In this document: in pieces, positions 10,396-22,609 of the stretch
How positions within the stretch are numbered: position 1 is the first letter of the stretch
Layout: each line of letters begins with the position of its first letter
The notes under the pieces: generated by a model
Databases searched by the model: none
What the model saw: only the letters and a program-made list of their open reading frames with translations
Told to the model about the DNA's origin: nothing
Position numbers and translations under genes: made by a program
Source of the DNA: Mycobacterium sp. 050128
Lineage (GTDB): Bacteria; Actinomycetota; Actinomycetes; Mycobacteriales; Mycobacteriaceae
DNA length: 64,000 nt
NCBI RefSeq assembly: GCF_036409155.1
Contig: NZ_JAZGLW010000003.1
Location: 248,001 to 312,000, forward strand
Reading direction: 5' to 3'

Positions 10396-11499
10396 TTAGC
10401 TCGGCAGCGTCCCCGAACTCAGGTCGAAAGCCGGCACCGGGTCGTCGAATCCCTTGAGCGCCAACGGGCCACACGCGACCGCGGGCACATCGGGCAACTC
10501 GTCGCGCAGCTCGGAGGTGGCCAGGATCTGGTCGGGGGCCGCTGCGGCCACCAGTCGGGCGGCCAGGTTGACCGGGTTGCCGAAGTAGTCGCCGTTGATG
10601 GCAACGACGGTGCCGTACGCGAGGCCGGCGCGGACCTGCAATCCTTCGTCGCGGGCTTTGGGGTGCTCCACCAGATGAACCGCCGCCCGCAGCAACTGCT
10701 CGGGCGCCGAACTCACCCACATGACCTCGTCGCCGATGAACTTCACCACCCGGCCGCCGTCGGCGTGCACCACATCCGAGACGGTGCCGGCGAACTCGTT
10801 GAGCAAATGTGACAGCTCCGCCGGCGTCAGCGCCTGAGTCAGCGCGGTGAAGCCGGACAGATCCGCAAAACCGACACCACACACCACCGAGGCCGACGTG
10901 TCGCGCAGAACGCCTTCGAAATGCGTTCGAGCGCTGATCAGATGGTGACGGTGAACGATGTCGATCAGGGCGCCGAGCCGGGGGACGAACTCGGCGACGG
11001 AGCGGTACGCCTGCGCAGTGGCAAGCTCGTCACGGGTGTGGGTCATCTGAATATCCGGCGTGCCGGCGCGAATCATCGTCGACTCGGCTTCAGCCAACCG
11101 GGCCATGGCAGCACCCAACACCCGCAACAGACCGAAGGCGCCCTCGCGGCCGACTACCGCCCGGATCGCCAGCCAGGTCGCCAGGGCGTCGACGTCCGCC
11201 TGGCTGAGCACCGGAATATCGGGACCGGCGACGGTCAGGCCGAGTAAAGCCCAGGCGCGTGCGACCTCTTCGGCTGCTATCCCGAGTTTCTCGGCCGCGG
11301 TCTGCACCGTGTAAATCGGTCGCCCCGACCACGACAAAACGTCACCGGCCAGGCCGAACAATCGGCCGCGCAGTTCGGCTTCCGCCATCTCGTCGACCGT
11401 GAAGCCAAGGTCGTCCAGATATTTGATCAGGTCGGCCCGCTCGCGCGCGTTCGCCACCCCAGCGGCCTCCAGCGCCTCGAAATCCAGGGAATCGGACAC
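10396..11499 (-). CDS. Class III adenylyl cyclase (Rv2212-like)
   Basis: Makes cAMP from ATP. The 367-residue protein has a helical N-terminal regulatory part (~1-190) and a C-terminal cyclase homology domain starting at [15 protein letters not shown]. The first metal-binding Asp lies in FADLSGF, the second in KFIGDEVMW, and [10 protein letters not shown] supplies the transition-state Asn/Arg. No membrane segment is seen, so it is probably soluble. Mycobacteria carry many such cyclases; the M. tuberculosis homologue Rv2212 is biochemically active. Start GTG 11499. It is divergent from gcvT with only 44 bp between, so the two promoters must be packed together. Confidence 0.92.
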   Translation of the reverse strand: MSDSLDFEALEAAGVANARERADLIKYLDDLGFTVDEMAEAELRGRLFGLAGDVLSWSGRPIYTVQTAAEKLGIAAEEVARAWALLGLTVAGPDIPVLSQADVDALATWLAIRAVVGREGAFGLLRVLGAAMARLAEAESTMIRAGTPDIQMTHTRDELATAQAYRSVAEFVPRLGALIDIVHRHHLISARTHFEGVLRDTSASVVCGVGFADLSGFTALTQALTPAELSHLLNEFAGTVSDVVHADGGRVVKFIGDEVMWVSSAPEQLLRAAVHLVEHPKARDEGLQVRAGLAYGTVVAINGDYFGNPVNLAARLVAAAAPDQILATSELRDELPDVPAVACGPLALKGFDDPVPAFDLSSGTLPS

Positions 11500-11543
11500 C
11501 TACAGAAGTCTGCCAGGTGCAGGCACGATTAGGGTGGATCGTC

Positions 11544-12683
11544 GTGAGCGATGCGACGGAGCCATCCCCGGCAAGCGGGCGGGACCCCTACCACGGACCG
11601 CTGGAAGATCGTCATCGCGAGTTGGGCGCCAGTTTTGCCGAATTCGGCGGCTGGCTGATGCCGGTGTCGTACGCGGGCACCGTCAGCGAGCACCACGCGA
11701 CGCGAAATGCAGTGGGCCTGTTCGACGTCAGCCATCTCGGCAAGGCGTTGGTCCGCGGTCCGGGTGCCGCGCTGTTCGTCAACTCCGCGCTGACCAACGA
11801 CCTCGGCCGCATCGAACCGGGCAAGGCGCAATACACGTTGTGCTGCACCCATTCTGGTGGCGTCATCGACGACCTGATCGCGTACTACGTCGACGATGAC
11901 GAGATCTTTCTGGTGCCCAATGCCGCCAACACGGCCGCGGTGGTCGAGGCGCTGCAGGCCTTCCAAACCAGCAACGGGCCCGACGGGCTGACCATCACCG
12001 ACGAGCATCGCTCCTACGCAGTGCTGGCGGTGCAGGGCCCGCGCTCGGCCGACGTGCTCGCCGAGTTGGGGCTGCCGACGGACATGGACTACATGGCCTA
12101 CGCCGACGCCGTCTTCTCGGGTGTGCCGGTGCGGGTCTGCCGCACCGGGTACACCGGCGAACACGGCTACGAACTGCTGCCGCCCTGGGATACCGCGGGC
12201 GTGGTGTTCGACGCGCTGGTGACGGCGGTGTCGAACGCGGGCGGCGAACCGGCCGGTCTCGGCGCCCGCGACACCCTGCGCACCGAGATGGGCTATCCGT
12301 TGCACGGCCACGAGTTGTCGCTCGACATTTCGCCGCTGCAGGCCCGCTGCGGCTGGGCGATCGGCTGGAAGAAGGACGCGTTCTTCGGCCGCGAAGCGCT
12401 GCTGGCGGAGAAGTCGGCGGGGCCGAGGCGGCTGCTGCGGGGTCTGAAGATGCTGGGCCGCGGTGTGTTGCGGCCCGGGCTGACGGTGCAGGTCGGGGAA
12501 AACCCGGTCGGGGTCACCACATCCGGGACGTTTTCGCCGACGCTGCAGGCCGGCATCGCGCTGGCGCTGATCGACACCGACGCCGGGGTCGACGACGGCC
12601 AGCGGGTCACGGTCGACGTGCGCGGCCGCGCGGCGGAGTGTGAAGTGGTGCGCCCGCCGTTCGTCGAGCTGAAAACGCGCTAG
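11544..12683 (+). CDS. gcvT: Aminomethyltransferase GcvT (glycine cleavage T protein)
   Basis: Releases ammonia and transfers the aminomethyl carbon to tetrahydrofolate in the glycine cleavage system. The 379-residue product begins VSDATEPS and reaches family homology at [22 protein letters not shown] near residue 65 and the C-terminal [13 protein letters not shown] are family hallmarks. GTG 11544 is chosen; GTG/ATG further upstream would add residues outside the family. Only a weak AGGGTGG precedes it. I looked for a glycine riboswitch in the short upstream region and saw none. ilvE follows on the same strand after 55 bp but has its own promoter. Confidence 0.92.
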   Translation: MSDATEPSPASGRDPYHGPLEDRHRELGASFAEFGGWLMPVSYAGTVSEHHATRNAVGLFDVSHLGKALVRGPGAALFVNSALTNDLGRIEPGKAQYTLCCTHSGGVIDDLIAYYVDDDEIFLVPNAANTAAVVEALQAFQTSNGPDGLTITDEHRSYAVLAVQGPRSADVLAELGLPTDMDYMAYADAVFSGVPVRVCRTGYTGEHGYELLPPWDTAGVVFDALVTAVSNAGGEPAGLGARDTLRTEMGYPLHGHELSLDISPLQARCGWAIGWKKDAFFGREALLAEKSAGPRRLLRGLKMLGRGVLRPGLTVQVGENPVGVTTSGTFSPTLQAGIALALIDTDAGVDDGQRVTVDVRGRAAECEVVRPPFVELKTR

Positions 12684-12726
12684 CCACCGCCGCTTCACGC
12701 GGGAAAAACCTGTTGGTACGCGCATA

Positions 12727-12732
12727 TACAAT
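12727..12732 (+). promoter_or_regulatory. -10 box, leaderless ilvE promoter
   Basis: TACAAT (5 of 6 to TATAAT) ends 6 bases before the ilvE ATG at 12739 and no ribosome site is present. Transcription would start at or next to the A of the start codon. An extended TATACAAT stretch is seen; no convincing -35. Confidence 0.6.
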
Positions 12733-12738
12733 CGGCGC

Positions 12739-13845
12739 ATGACGAGTGGCCTTCTAGAGTTCACCGTTCAACACGCGTCTAATCCCGCAAGTGGCGCAGA
12801 ACGTGACTCCATCCTGGCCGACCCCGGATTCGGCAAGTTCTTCACCGACCACATGGTTTCGGTCGATTACGACGAGGGCCAGGGCTGGCACAACGCGCGG
12901 GTGATCCCGTACGGCCCAATCCAGCTGGACCCGTCCGCGATCGTGCTGCACTACGCGCAGGAAGTGTTCGAGGGGCTCAAGGTATACCGCTGGGCCGACG
13001 GCTCGGTGGTGTCATTTCGCCCGGACGCCAACGCCGCCCGGATGTGCGCGTCGGCGCGGCGCATCGCGATTCCCGAGCTGCCCGACGAGCTCTTCCTCGA
13101 ATCCCTGCGCCAGCTCGTCGCTGTCGACAACGCCTGGGTGCCCAAGGCGGGCGGCGAAGAGGCGCTGTATCTGCGGCCGTTCATCTTCGCGACCGAGCCG
13201 GGGCTGGGGGTGCGGCCGGCCAAGCACTACCGGTACCTGCTGATCGGTTCGCCCGCCGGCGCATACTTCAAAAACGGCATCAACCCCGTCGACGTTTGGG
13301 TGTCAACGGATTACGTGCGGGCCTGCCCGGGCGGTACCGGTGCGGCGAAGTTCGGGGGTAACTACGCCGCGTCGCTGGTGGCCCAGGCCGAAGCCGCGGA
13401 AAACGGTTGCGACCAAGTGGTTTGGCTCGATGCGGTCGAGCGTCGCTTCGTCGAAGAGATGGGCGGCATGAACCTGTTCTTCGTGCTGGGCAGCGGCGGC
13501 ACCTCGCGGCTGGTCACCCCGGAGCTGTCCGGCTCGTTGCTGCCGGGCATCACGCGGGATTCGTTGCTGCAGTTGGCACTTGACGCGGGCTTCACGGTCG
13601 AAGAGCGCAAGATCGATATCGACGAGTGGCAGAAGAAGGCCGCCGCGGGGGAGATCACCGAGGTATTTGCTTGCGGCACTGCGGCGGTCATCACGCCGGT
13701 CGGGCGGGTGAAGTACGCCGACAGCGAGTTCACCATCGGCGACGGCCAGCCGGGCGAGGTGACGATGGCGCTGCGCAACACGCTGACCCGCATTCAGCGG
13801 GGGACCTTCGCCGACACGCACGGCTGGATGACACGGCTGGGCTAG
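12739..13845 (+). CDS. ilvE: Branched-chain amino acid aminotransferase IlvE
   Basis: PLP-dependent class IV transaminase of 368 residues, last step in Leu, Ile and Val synthesis. The PLP lysine is in [12 protein letters not shown] (Lys204 by count); [11 protein letters not shown] and the downstream [13 protein letters not shown] phosphate-binding motif are present. Likely leaderless (see the -10 box). The stop overlaps that of convergent cobS by 4 bases. Confidence 0.97.
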   Translation: MTSGLLEFTVQHASNPASGAERDSILADPGFGKFFTDHMVSVDYDEGQGWHNARVIPYGPIQLDPSAIVLHYAQEVFEGLKVYRWADGSVVSFRPDANAARMCASARRIAIPELPDELFLESLRQLVAVDNAWVPKAGGEEALYLRPFIFATEPGLGVRPAKHYRYLLIGSPAGAYFKNGINPVDVWVSTDYVRACPGGTGAAKFGGNYAASLVAQAEAAENGCDQVVWLDAVERRFVEEMGGMNLFFVLGSGGTSRLVTPELSGSLLPGITRDSLLQLALDAGFTVEERKIDIDEWQKKAAAGEITEVFACGTAAVITPVGRVKYADSEFTIGDGQPGEVTMALRNTLTRIQRGTFADTHGWMTRLG

Positions 13846-14594
13846 CAGCGGACCAACGCGGCAAGCGCCACGGCGCCGACCGTCGTGGTCAGTTCGATTG
13901 CGGCGCCCAGCACATCGCCGCTGATGCCGCCGAAGCGGCGCACGCAGTGCGCGACCAGCACCGCGCCGCAGCACAACGCCAGCACCACCGCGGCCGGCCC
14001 CTGCCAGGGCCGCGGACCCGCCAGCAGCGAAACCCCCAGCAGCGCCACGATCCAGCCGGCGACGACCGGCAGCCGCTGAGTACCGGCGACGTGGACGCCC
14101 AGGGCGCTACCGTCGGCCGCCGCCACCGAGCGGCGACAGGCCAGCACGGCGCTGACCCGGCCGGCGGCAACCGCCACGACGATCGCGGGAAGCCCGTGTC
14201 GAAATGTCGCGTCGAGCGCCGAAAATGCCAAGCCCTGCAACAGGATCACCAGTGCCACGGCCGCGACACCGAAGGGTCCCGTCGACCCGTCGCGCATTAC
14301 CGCCAGGGCGCGCGACGGCGGCCCGTAGCAGCCCAGTCCGTCGGCGGTATCGGCGACGCCGTCGATGTGCAGTCCGCGGGTCGCGAGCAGAAGTGCCGCC
14401 ACCGCAAGCAGTCCCGGCAGCGGGCTGGAAGCACCGAAGGCCAGCGAGCCGCCCCAGGTGATGCCCGCGGCCAGTGTTCCCAGGGCCGCACCGACCACCG
14501 GCAGCGCGGTCATGGCGCCGCGGCCCATCGGGGCGCCGCCGCGCCCGGGTAGTACCGTTCCGAATGCGAAAGCCGTTGCCAGCGAACGAATCAC
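13842..14594 (-). CDS. cobS: Cobalamin synthase CobS
   Basis: Integral membrane enzyme joining GDP-cobinamide and alpha-ribazole(-phosphate) to make cobalamin. 250 residues, almost entirely hydrophobic segments; the metal-binding signature [13 protein letters not shown] is present near residue 80, followed by [10 protein letters not shown]. The GTG start at 14594 overlaps the cobT stop in GTGA, so the gene is translationally coupled to cobT. Last gene of the cobU-cobT-cobS group. Confidence 0.94.
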   Translation of the reverse strand: MIRSLATAFAFGTVLPGRGGAPMGRGAMTALPVVGAALGTLAAGITWGGSLAFGASSPLPGLLAVAALLLATRGLHIDGVADTADGLGCYGPPSRALAVMRDGSTGPFGVAAVALVILLQGLAFSALDATFRHGLPAIVVAVAAGRVSAVLACRRSVAAADGSALGVHVAGTQRLPVVAGWIVALLGVSLLAGPRPWQGPAAVVLALCCGAVLVAHCVRRFGGISGDVLGAAIELTTTVGAVALAALVRC

Positions 14595-15652
14595 GGGGAT
14601 GGTGCAGCGTCGTCGGGCCGGTTCGAAACACCGGCTTCGGAGAATGTCGCCATCGACGACAGCGTGGCCACGGCGGCACGCAGCACCGGCAGGGCCAGCG
14701 TCGCGCCGCTGCCCTCGCCCAGCCGCATCCGCAGGTCCAGGATCGGGTCCAGGTCCAACGCGGTCAGCGCCAGCGCATGACCGGGCTCGGTGGATCGATG
14801 GCCGGCCTGCCACCACTGCCGCGCGCCCGGTGCCAGGCGCTCGGCGACCAGCGCGGCGGCCGTCACCGCCATGCCGTCGAGCAGCAGCGGGGTGCGCCGC
14901 ACCGCGGCTTGTGCGCAAAAGCCGGCCATCGCGGCCAGATCCGCGCCGCCGCAGCAGCGCAGCAAGGCGACCGGGTCGGGCAGCACCGGCCGGGTCCGGT
15001 ACAACGCGTCGCGGACCGCGGCCGTCTTGCGGGCCCAGCCCGCGTCGTCGATGCCGGAGCCGAAGCCGACCACCGCGACCGGCTCGGCGTTCGTCAGCGC
15101 CGCCACCAGAACGGCTGCCGCGGTAGTGTTTCCGATGCCCATGTCGCCGGCGATCAGCAGATCGGCGCCGGCGTCGACCTCTTCGTCGGCGATGCGCTGG
15201 CCCGCCGCGATCGCGCTGGCGGTCTCCTCGTCGGTTAGCGCGTCCTGCACGGCGATGTCGCCGCTGGCGCGCCGCACCTTGTGCGCTCCGATCCGCTCCG
15301 AGAGCGGCTCGGCGTCCACCGCCAGATCGGCGACGCGCACCGTCGCGTCCGCGATCGCGGCCAGCGTGTTGATCGCCGCGCCGCCGGCGTCGATGTTGGC
15401 GACCATCTGTGCGGTCACCTCCGGCGGGTACGCCGACACCCCGGATTTAGCGATGCCGTGATCGCCGGCGAACACCACCACCCGGGCTCGCGCGAATTGC
15501 GTTGGCGGGCAATGCCCCTGGCACGATGCGATCCACACGGACAGGTCCTCGAGACGGCCCAGCGCGCCGTGCGGCTTGGTCAGGGTGTCCTGCCGGGCGC
15601 GGGCAGCCGCGGCAGCGGCCGCGTCGGGTGACGAGATCGGCGCGAATTCCAT
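14591..15652 (-). CDS. cobT: Nicotinate-nucleotide:dimethylbenzimidazole phosphoribosyltransferase CobT
   Basis: Makes alpha-ribazole phosphate, the lower-ligand nucleotide of B12. 353 residues; [16 protein letters not shown] and [12 protein letters not shown] are the family motifs, and the C-terminal part contains [11 protein letters not shown] with the catalytic Glu. ATG 15652 overlaps the cobU stop by one base (TAATG), and its own stop overlaps the cobS start, so the three form one coupled unit. Confidence 0.95.
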   Translation of the reverse strand: MEFAPISSPDAAAAAAARARQDTLTKPHGALGRLEDLSVWIASCQGHCPPTQFARARVVVFAGDHGIAKSGVSAYPPEVTAQMVANIDAGGAAINTLAAIADATVRVADLAVDAEPLSERIGAHKVRRASGDIAVQDALTDEETASAIAAGQRIADEEVDAGADLLIAGDMGIGNTTAAAVLVAALTNAEPVAVVGFGSGIDDAGWARKTAAVRDALYRTRPVLPDPVALLRCCGGADLAAMAGFCAQAAVRRTPLLLDGMAVTAAALVAERLAPGARQWWQAGHRSTEPGHALALTALDLDPILDLRMRLGEGSGATLALPVLRAAVATLSSMATFSEAGVSNRPDDAAPSP

Positions 15653-16212
15653 TATTTCCTTGACGGTTTGATCGATAACGGCTGACCGGCCACCACCAAC
15701 ACCACCTGATCGCACAGTGCCGCGACGCGCTGGTTGAGGCAGCCCAGCTCGTCGGCGAAACGGCGGCCGGATGCGGTGGCGGGCACCACGGTCAACCCGA
15801 CCTCGGGACTGACCAGCACCAGCGTGGATTCGAACGCACCGACCGCGTCGAGCATCTCGTCCACCGCTTCGGCCGCCGATCCGTGCGCCCAGGCCTGGTG
15901 GCGATCCAGGGTCCCGGTCAGCCAGGTGCCGAGGTCGTCGATCAGGGTCGGGGTGTGCGGGGACTGCCGCAATTCGGTGGTGATGTCTTGGGTTTCGACC
16001 GTCGACCAGTGCGCGGGCCGACGCCCGCGGTGTTTCGCGATCCGATCGACCCAGTCCGCATCGGTGTCGTCGCTTCGTCCGGCGGCCAGGTAACGGACCG
16101 GTTGCCCGGGCGGCACCGACGCGGCGATTTCTTCCTCGGCCCACTCGGATTTGCCCGACCTGATCCCGCCGAGCACCAGGGTGCGCACTGCGGTCAGGAG
16201 GCTTTCCGGCAA
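15652..16212 (-). CDS. cobU: Adenosylcobinamide kinase/guanylyltransferase CobU
   Basis: Phosphorylates adenosylcobinamide and then attaches GMP. The 186-residue protein starts with the P-loop [12 protein letters not shown] at about 15-26 and contains [11 protein letters not shown] and [12 protein letters not shown], both CobU hallmarks. It lies 3 bp downstream of the Rv2206-like gene and overlaps cobT. As I remember H37Rv, its cobU is elsewhere (Rv0254c) and cobT directly follows Rv2206, so the arrangement here differs. No cobalamin riboswitch was seen in front of the group. Confidence 0.92.
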   Translation of the reverse strand: MPESLLTAVRTLVLGGIRSGKSEWAEEEIAASVPPGQPVRYLAAGRSDDTDADWVDRIAKHRGRRPAHWSTVETQDITTELRQSPHTPTLIDDLGTWLTGTLDRHQAWAHGSAAEAVDEMLDAVGAFESTLVLVSPEVGLTVVPATASGRRFADELGCLNQRVAALCDQVVLVVAGQPLSIKPSRK

Positions 16213-16215
16213 CGG

Positions 16216-16902
16216 CTAGCCGACACTGCTGCCGCGCTTGACCTGAGGCCGCGGCGCCCGCATGCGGCGCATCTGGGAAGCCCGGCCGGCAGCGTAAATA
16301 CCGAGCTTCCAACGGCTTTCGGTGTTGCTCGGGAACTTCTCGTCGACCAGCCTGCTGACCTTGCGGCCCAGGATCAGGCCGTCGATGGCCATGATCGCGG
16401 TGATCACCAGCATCGCGGGGGAGATGTAGAGCTGCAGCTGCGGAGCACCGAACATGACGAACAGCAGACCCAGCGTCGCCGGCATGAACAGGCCGAGCAC
16501 GTTGCGCCGGGCATCGACCACGTCGCGCACATAGCGGCGGATTGGACCCTGGTCGCGTGGCAACAGGTATGCCTCGTCGCCGGCCATCATGCGTTCCCGG
16601 CGGTCGGTCATCCGGGCCCGACCGGCGGTGCGCTCGGCCTTGCGCTCCTCACGGCTGAGCTTCGGGCCGGCCAGCGATTTGCGGCGAGCCCGCGCTTCGG
16701 CGGCGGTCTTGGGCGCCGGGGCGACGGGGCCCTTCTTCGCGCTGCGCCGGCCGGCTTCGCGCTTGGGTGTGGGCCGGCCCTTGGGGTCGGTTCTGCGTGA
16801 CCGGCGCGACGCCGCTTCCAGGGCGGCATCGGACACGACCGGTGTCACGAGATCGCCTTCGCCGACCTCTTCATGGGTTTTCTTACGGCCCAACAACTTC
16901 AC
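16216..16902 (-). CDS. DUF3043-type membrane protein (Rv2206-like)
   Basis: 228 residues. The first ~100 are highly charged and Lys/Arg-rich (several RRKS and KKGP runs), then [27 protein letters not shown] introduces two adjacent transmembrane segments at about 133-170. Widely conserved in Actinobacteria; function unknown. It is the likely first gene of the unit continuing into cobU (3-bp gap), though nothing ties it to B12 synthesis except position. Confidence 0.88.
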   Translation of the reverse strand: MKLLGRKKTHEEVGEGDLVTPVVSDAALEAASRRSRRTDPKGRPTPKREAGRRSAKKGPVAPAPKTAAEARARRKSLAGPKLSREERKAERTAGRARMTDRRERMMAGDEAYLLPRDQGPIRRYVRDVVDARRNVLGLFMPATLGLLFVMFGAPQLQLYISPAMLVITAIMAIDGLILGRKVSRLVDEKFPSNTESRWKLGIYAAGRASQMRRMRAPRPQVKRGSSVG

Positions 16903-17094
16903 AACCGCCAGGTTACTTCGCGACTCGCCCGGTTCGGTGAATGGGCCCGTCAGGCATCGCGATAGCTCTGCGGCCGCACGTTAGTTGGACCTACCCTTAA
17001 CAGTGATGAACGGCTACGGGTGATGGACAACGGCTCGATGGCCTCGGACGATGTTGCCACTGGTCTTTCTCCGGGTCGTTTGCAATTGCCGGCT

Positions 17095-18171
17095 ATGCGG
17101 GTGTTGGTGGCCCCGGATTGCTACGGCGACAGTCTTTCGGCGCTAGAAGCTGCCGCCGCTATCGCGACCGGCTGGGGACGGTCCCGCCCGGGTGACCAGT
17201 TCATCGTCGCCCCGCAGTCCGACGGCGGCCCCGGTTTCATCGAGGTGCTGGCCAACCGGCTGGGCCAGAAGCGGCGCGTCGAGGTCGTCGGGCCGCTGGA
17301 CACGACCGTCGAAGCCGAGTGGGTCTGGCATCCGGAGACGGCGACCGCCTACCTGGAAATCGCGCAGGCCTGCGGTCTGGCATTGCTTGGCCGTCCCGCC
17401 GACCCCGAGACGGCGCTGGCTGCGCACAGCAGGGGAGTCGGGCAGCTGATCGCCGAGGCGCTGCGCGCCGGGGCGAGGCGCATCGTGGTGGGACTGGGCG
17501 GCAGCGCGTGCAGCGACGGCGGGCAGGGCATGATCGCCGAGCTGGGCGGCCTGGAGGTCGCCCGGCACCAACTGGCCGACGTCGAGCTGATCGCCGCCTC
17601 GGACACGGAATATCCGCTGGTGGGGCCGTGGGGTGCGGCAAGGGTGTTCGGCCCGCAGAAGGGCGCCGACACGGTGACCGTCGCGGCGCTGGAAGTCCGC
17701 CTCGAGGCGTGGGCGCTGCAGCTGGAAGCGGTGGCCGGACGCGACGTGAGTTCGGAGCCCGGGGCCGCCGCCGCCGGGGGTATCGGCGCGGGTTTGCTTG
17801 CGCTTGGGGGCCGCTGCGAGTCCGGCGCGGCGATCATCGCCGAGCACACCCATCTGGCCGACGACCTCGACATTGCCGAGCTGATCGTCACCGGCGAAGG
17901 CAAGTTCGACGAGCAGTCGCTGCACGGAAAGGTGGTCGGATCGCTCGCCGCGGCGGCCGGCCCGCTGGGAATTCCGGTGATCGTGCTGGCCGGGCAGGTC
18001 GGCCTGGAGAAAACCGCGGTGCGCACGGCGGGCATCATGTCCGCGCTGTCCATGGCCGAGTACGCCGGTTCGGTGGGATTGGCGCTGGCCGACGCCGCAA
18101 ACCAGCTGATGGGATTAGCGTCACAGGTGGCGGCGCGACTCGGGAATAGCGGTCCTGCGAGGTACCGTTGA
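17095..18171 (+). CDS. Glycerate kinase family protein (Rv2205c-like)
   Basis: Phosphorylates D-glycerate (family assignment). 358 residues from ATG 17095, beginning [16 protein letters not shown]. Motifs: [24 protein letters not shown] (nucleotide-binding) and [17 protein letters not shown] near the C terminus. The frame is open back to GTG 17020, which would add 25 residues outside the family. A TACCCT box at 16992-16997 lies 6 bases before a 6-codon leader (GTG 17003) whose stop overlaps GTG 17020, so initiation at 17020 cannot be excluded. It precedes the Fe-S carrier gene by 70 bp. Confidence 0.87.
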   Translation: MRVLVAPDCYGDSLSALEAAAAIATGWGRSRPGDQFIVAPQSDGGPGFIEVLANRLGQKRRVEVVGPLDTTVEAEWVWHPETATAYLEIAQACGLALLGRPADPETALAAHSRGVGQLIAEALRAGARRIVVGLGGSACSDGGQGMIAELGGLEVARHQLADVELIAASDTEYPLVGPWGAARVFGPQKGADTVTVAALEVRLEAWALQLEAVAGRDVSSEPGAAAAGGIGAGLLALGGRCESGAAIIAEHTHLADDLDIAELIVTGEGKFDEQSLHGKVVGSLAAAAGPLGIPVIVLAGQVGLEKTAVRTAGIMSALSMAEYAGSVGLALADAANQLMGLASQVAARLGNSGPARYR

Positions 18172-18241
18172 GGCATTGGGTTCTACCCGAGCGGTTCGGG
18201 TGCCCGGGCACCTAACCAACAACAGGCATGTAGGAGAAGTA

Positions 18242-18598
18242 ATGACGGTGCAAAACGAGTCGACCGCCAAGACCCATGGCGTAATCCTGACCGAGGCCGC
18301 CGCCACCAAGGCGAAGTCTCTGCTGGACCAAGAGGGACGCGACGACCTGGCGCTGCGTATCGCCGTTCAGCCCGGCGGATGCGCTGGCCTGCGCTACAAC
18401 CTGTTCTTCGACGACCGTGCGCTGGACGGCGACCTGACCGCCGACTTCGGTGGCGTGAAGCTGACGGTGGACCGGATGAGCGCTCCGTATGTGGAAGGCG
18501 CCTCGATCGACTTCGTGGACACCATCGAGAAGCAGGGCTTCACCATCGACAACCCGAACGCCACGGGTTCTTGCGCCTGCGGGGATTCCTTCAACTGA
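18242..18598 (+). CDS. A-type iron-sulfur carrier (HesB/ErpA-like, Rv2204c)
   Basis: 118 residues that carry and insert Fe-S clusters into apoproteins. The three conserved cysteines are present: Cys47 (GGCAGLRY), Cys111 and Cys113 (SCACG). GGAGAA precedes ATG 18242 at the proper distance; an upstream in-frame start at 18176 is unlikely. The likely clients include the cluster enzymes encoded nearby (lipA, qcrA), an inference from family role only. Confidence 0.94.
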   Translation: MTVQNESTAKTHGVILTEAAATKAKSLLDQEGRDDLALRIAVQPGGCAGLRYNLFFDDRALDGDLTADFGGVKLTVDRMSAPYVEGASIDFVDTIEKQGFTIDNPNATGSCACGDSFN

Positions 18599-18629
18599 CG
18601 CCGGCGTCCTGGGGGTCCAGGACGCGGGG

Positions 18630-19298
18630 TTAGTACGAGCCCCCGGTACGCAACACGTACGAGCACACCAGGATCTCGCCGCGCTGGAACAACAGCTGCG
18701 CGACTCCCTGAACCTGTCCACGCAGCGGGCCGCCGACGGCGGGCGATACCTGCATCGTGAACAGTGTCTGAGCCTGGTACTGCGACAGGTACACGATCTT
18801 GTCGATCGACGTCAGCTGGACCTGGGAGAACTGCTTGCGGAACGCGTCGCTGCTCAGCTTGGCCAGCGCTTGGTCGGACCGGCGGTCGCGGACGCCGTCG
18901 TAGAGGCCGCACAGCGCGTTGCGGGCGATCTCGTCGGTGTTGCGGTTCTCCAGCGCGTCCAGGTAGCCCTGGATCGCGGTCTTGGCCGAGGCTTCGGAGA
19001 ACGCGGCGCCGGTGTTGGCCCCGTTGGTGCGGACGCCGTACACGATCGCTGCCGTCATCGCCGCGACCAGCGCGATCGCCGCCAGCACTCCGATGACCAA
19101 CCGTCGCGTTGAGCGCCGTTTCGGGTAGCCCGGCGGCGGCGTCGGGCCGGGGTAGGCGCCCGGGGGAGGCTCGTTGCCCGGCCGCGGTGCGAAGGCAGTT
19201 TCGCCACCCGCAGCGTCGTGCGGGAAGTCGACCGGCTCGGTGTAGGGCACCGGTCGGTCGCCGCCGAGAGCGTGGTTAGGCGAATGCGGACCGCCCAT
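18630..19298 (-). CDS. Single-pass membrane protein with exported domain (Rv2203-like)
   Basis: 222 residues: a Pro/Gly-rich cytoplasmic stretch (~1-60, with PPPGAYPGPTPPPGYP), one transmembrane helix at about 66-87 (LVIGVLAAIALVAAMTAAIVYG) and an extracytoplasmic alpha+beta domain of ~130 residues resembling DUF4878/NTF2-like lumazine-type folds (AIQGYLDALENRNTDEIARNALCGLYDG). Two cysteines lie in the exported part. Function unknown. ATG 19298 follows TAGGAGAA. It is divergent from adoK. Confidence 0.85.
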   Translation of the reverse strand: MGGPHSPNHALGGDRPVPYTEPVDFPHDAAGGETAFAPRPGNEPPPGAYPGPTPPPGYPKRRSTRRLVIGVLAAIALVAAMTAAIVYGVRTNGANTGAAFSEASAKTAIQGYLDALENRNTDEIARNALCGLYDGVRDRRSDQALAKLSSDAFRKQFSQVQLTSIDKIVYLSQYQAQTLFTMQVSPAVGGPLRGQVQGVAQLLFQRGEILVCSYVLRTGGSY

Positions 19299-19453
19299 TG
19301 TGGTTCTCCTACGTTGGTAGACACCGACCACGAGCGGGTACCGCCCGAGTATTCGGCCCCGGCGACTTCAGTGAGTTCCCTAGGGAGGCTAGCGCACCCC
19401 CTCGCGCCCACTGCGGACGCTGGCGCTGTCTGGTTGGCCGGCGAAACGCGTAG

Positions 19454-20467
<1,014 letters not shown>

Positions 20468-20491
20468 TGCCGGCCTGAGTTCACGCAGCTG

Positions 20492-22456
20492 CTAGAGCTG
20501 TACGGGGTAGACCGGCTCGCTGATCTGGGGCACCACGGTGTGCTCGACGAAGATCGCGTGCCAGAGCATGAAGATCAGCACCGTCCACAGCCGTCGGCTG
20601 TGATCGCTGACGCCGCTGCGGTGTTCGTCGAGCATCCGGCGCACGGCGGCGGTGTCGACCAGGTGACCGGCCTGCGACGCGTCCACCGTCGCGTAGGCCC
20701 ACTCCAGCAGTTCGCCGGCGCGCAGCCAATGCCGGATGGGCACCGGAAAGCCCAGCTTGGGCCGGTTTAGCACGTGGGCGGGGACGATGGGTTCCAGCGC
20801 GCGCCGCAGCGCGTACTTGGTGGTGGTTCGGGTGATCTTCGCCTCGACGGGTAGCCGCGACGCGACCGCGAACACCTCCGGATCCAGGAACGGCACCCGC
20901 AGCTCCAGCGAGTTGGCCATCGTCATCTTGTCGGCCTTGACCAGGATGTCGCCGCGCAGCCAGGTGAACAGGTCGACGTGCTGCATGCGGGCCACCGGGT
21001 CCCAGCCCGCCGATTCGGCGTACACCGAGGCCGTCACGTCGGTATGCGTCCACTGCTCGCGGAACCCGGTCAACACGTCGCGCAGCTGCGCGTCCGAGAA
21101 GCTGCGGGCGTTGCCGTAGTAGCGCTCCTCGAGCGTCAGCGAACCGCGATGCAGCAGGCTCTTACCGCGCATACCGTCGGGCAGCGGCTTGCTCATTTTG
21201 CCCATCGATCGCCGCAGCGGCGGGGGAAGGTAGTCAAAGGGCTTCAGCGACAACGGTTCTCGATAGATCGTGTACCCGCCGAACAGCTCGTCGGCGCCCT
21301 CGCCGGAGAGCACCACCTTGACGTGCTTGCGGGCCTCACGCGCGACGAAGAACAGCGGCACCAGCGCCGGGTCGGCGACCGGTTCGTCGAGATACCAGAC
21401 GATCTCGGGCAGGGCGGCGACGAACTCGCCGGCGCTGACCACCTTGGCGATGTGGCGGGCCCCGATGGCCTCGGCCGAGGCCACCGCGATGTCGATCTCG
21501 GAGAAGCCCTCGCGCTCGAATCCGGTGGTGAACGTGATCAGCCGCGGGTTGTGCCGGATGGCCAGCGCCGCGATCGCGGTGGAATCGATGCCGCCGGACA
21601 GGAACGCCCCGACCGTGACGTCGGCGCGCATGTGCTTGGCCACCGAGTCCTCGAGCACCGCGGTGATCTCGTCGTAGCGGGCCTGCTCGGTGTCGCGGGT
21701 CAACGGCACCGCGGCGAACCGCGGCGCGAAGTAGCGGGTGACCTGCGGCGGCGATCCGGGCCGGATGCGCGCGTAGCAACCCGATTCGAGCCGGCGCACC
21801 CCGCGGTGCAGCGTCTCGGGCTCCGGCACGTACTGCAGGACGGTGTAGTGCTGCACCGCGCGCTCATCGATCGCGGTGTCGAACCCGACCAGGTCGACGA
21901 GATCCAGCAGGCATTTTTTCTCGCTGGCCACCGCCGTGCCGCCGGTGCCGGTCGCCATGAACAGTGGCTTGATGCCGAAAGGATCGCGGGCACAGAACAA
22001 TTCGCGGGTGACGGTGTCCCACAGCGCGAAGGCGAACATGCCGCGCAGCCGCGTCAGCACCTCGGTGCCCCAGTGGTGGTAGCCGGCGACGATGGCCTCA
22101 CCGTCACCGTCGGTGGCGAAGGCGGCGCCGTACCGGGCGGCCAGTTCGTCGCGCAGCTCGAGGTAGTTGTAGATCTCGCCGTTGAACACCAGCACGTAGC
22201 GGTCGGGTGCCTCGGGCGGTCCCCAGCGCAGCGGCTGATGCGAATGTGCGATGTCGATGAACGACAGCCGGTTGAAGCCGAACACGACGGCCCCGTCATG
22301 GTCTGGGTCAAACAAACCGCCGGGCTCGTCGGGCCCCCGGTGCCGCATCAGGCGTAGCGAGCGGATGATGGCGTCATCGGTCCCGGCAGCGCCGGGGCCG
22401 CCCGCCCGGTCGTTCAGGCCGGCCGGGGCCGCGACGAACGCCAGCAGTCCACACAC
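20492..22456 (-). CDS. asnB: Asparagine synthetase (glutamine-hydrolysing) AsnB
   Basis: 654 residues. The true start is GTG 22456 because Cys2 must be the N-terminal nucleophile of the glutaminase domain (VCGLLAFVA); longer starts would destroy it. [15 protein letters not shown] and [11 protein letters not shown] belong to that domain. The synthetase domain has the PP-loop SGGIDST and [14 protein letters not shown]. In M. tuberculosis the homologue also affects amidation-linked antibiotic resistance (reported for asnB in mycobacteria). Divergent from ctaC with 153 bp between. Confidence 0.96.
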   Translation of the reverse strand: MCGLLAFVAAPAGLNDRAGGPGAAGTDDAIIRSLRLMRHRGPDEPGGLFDPDHDGAVVFGFNRLSFIDIAHSHQPLRWGPPEAPDRYVLVFNGEIYNYLELRDELAARYGAAFATDGDGEAIVAGYHHWGTEVLTRLRGMFAFALWDTVTRELFCARDPFGIKPLFMATGTGGTAVASEKKCLLDLVDLVGFDTAIDERAVQHYTVLQYVPEPETLHRGVRRLESGCYARIRPGSPPQVTRYFAPRFAAVPLTRDTEQARYDEITAVLEDSVAKHMRADVTVGAFLSGGIDSTAIAALAIRHNPRLITFTTGFEREGFSEIDIAVASAEAIGARHIAKVVSAGEFVAALPEIVWYLDEPVADPALVPLFFVAREARKHVKVVLSGEGADELFGGYTIYREPLSLKPFDYLPPPLRRSMGKMSKPLPDGMRGKSLLHRGSLTLEERYYGNARSFSDAQLRDVLTGFREQWTHTDVTASVYAESAGWDPVARMQHVDLFTWLRGDILVKADKMTMANSLELRVPFLDPEVFAVASRLPVEAKITRTTTKYALRRALEPIVPAHVLNRPKLGFPVPIRHWLRAGELLEWAYATVDASQAGHLVDTAAVRRMLDEHRSGVSDHSRRLWTVLIFMLWHAIFVEHTVVPQISEPVYPVQL

Positions 22457-22609
22457 GGCCACCAATATGCCGTACTTCGGCGACGCTTGTGGACGCCGCA
22501 CCGGGCCGGTCGCGACGACGCGGCGCCCGACCGGCCGGGGTTTAGTCGCCGGGCCGAGCGGCGTGGTCTACGCTGCGTAGTATTCGACGTTCGAGCAGGA
22601 GGCGCCAAC

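Noticed and set aside
11500..11543. Glycine riboswitch before gcvT
   Set aside because: Only 44 bp lie between the divergent genes, too short for the aptamer.
16903..17019. Cobalamin riboswitch before the Rv2206-cobU-cobT-cobS group
   Set aside because: No B12-box-like sequence was seen and the gap is short.
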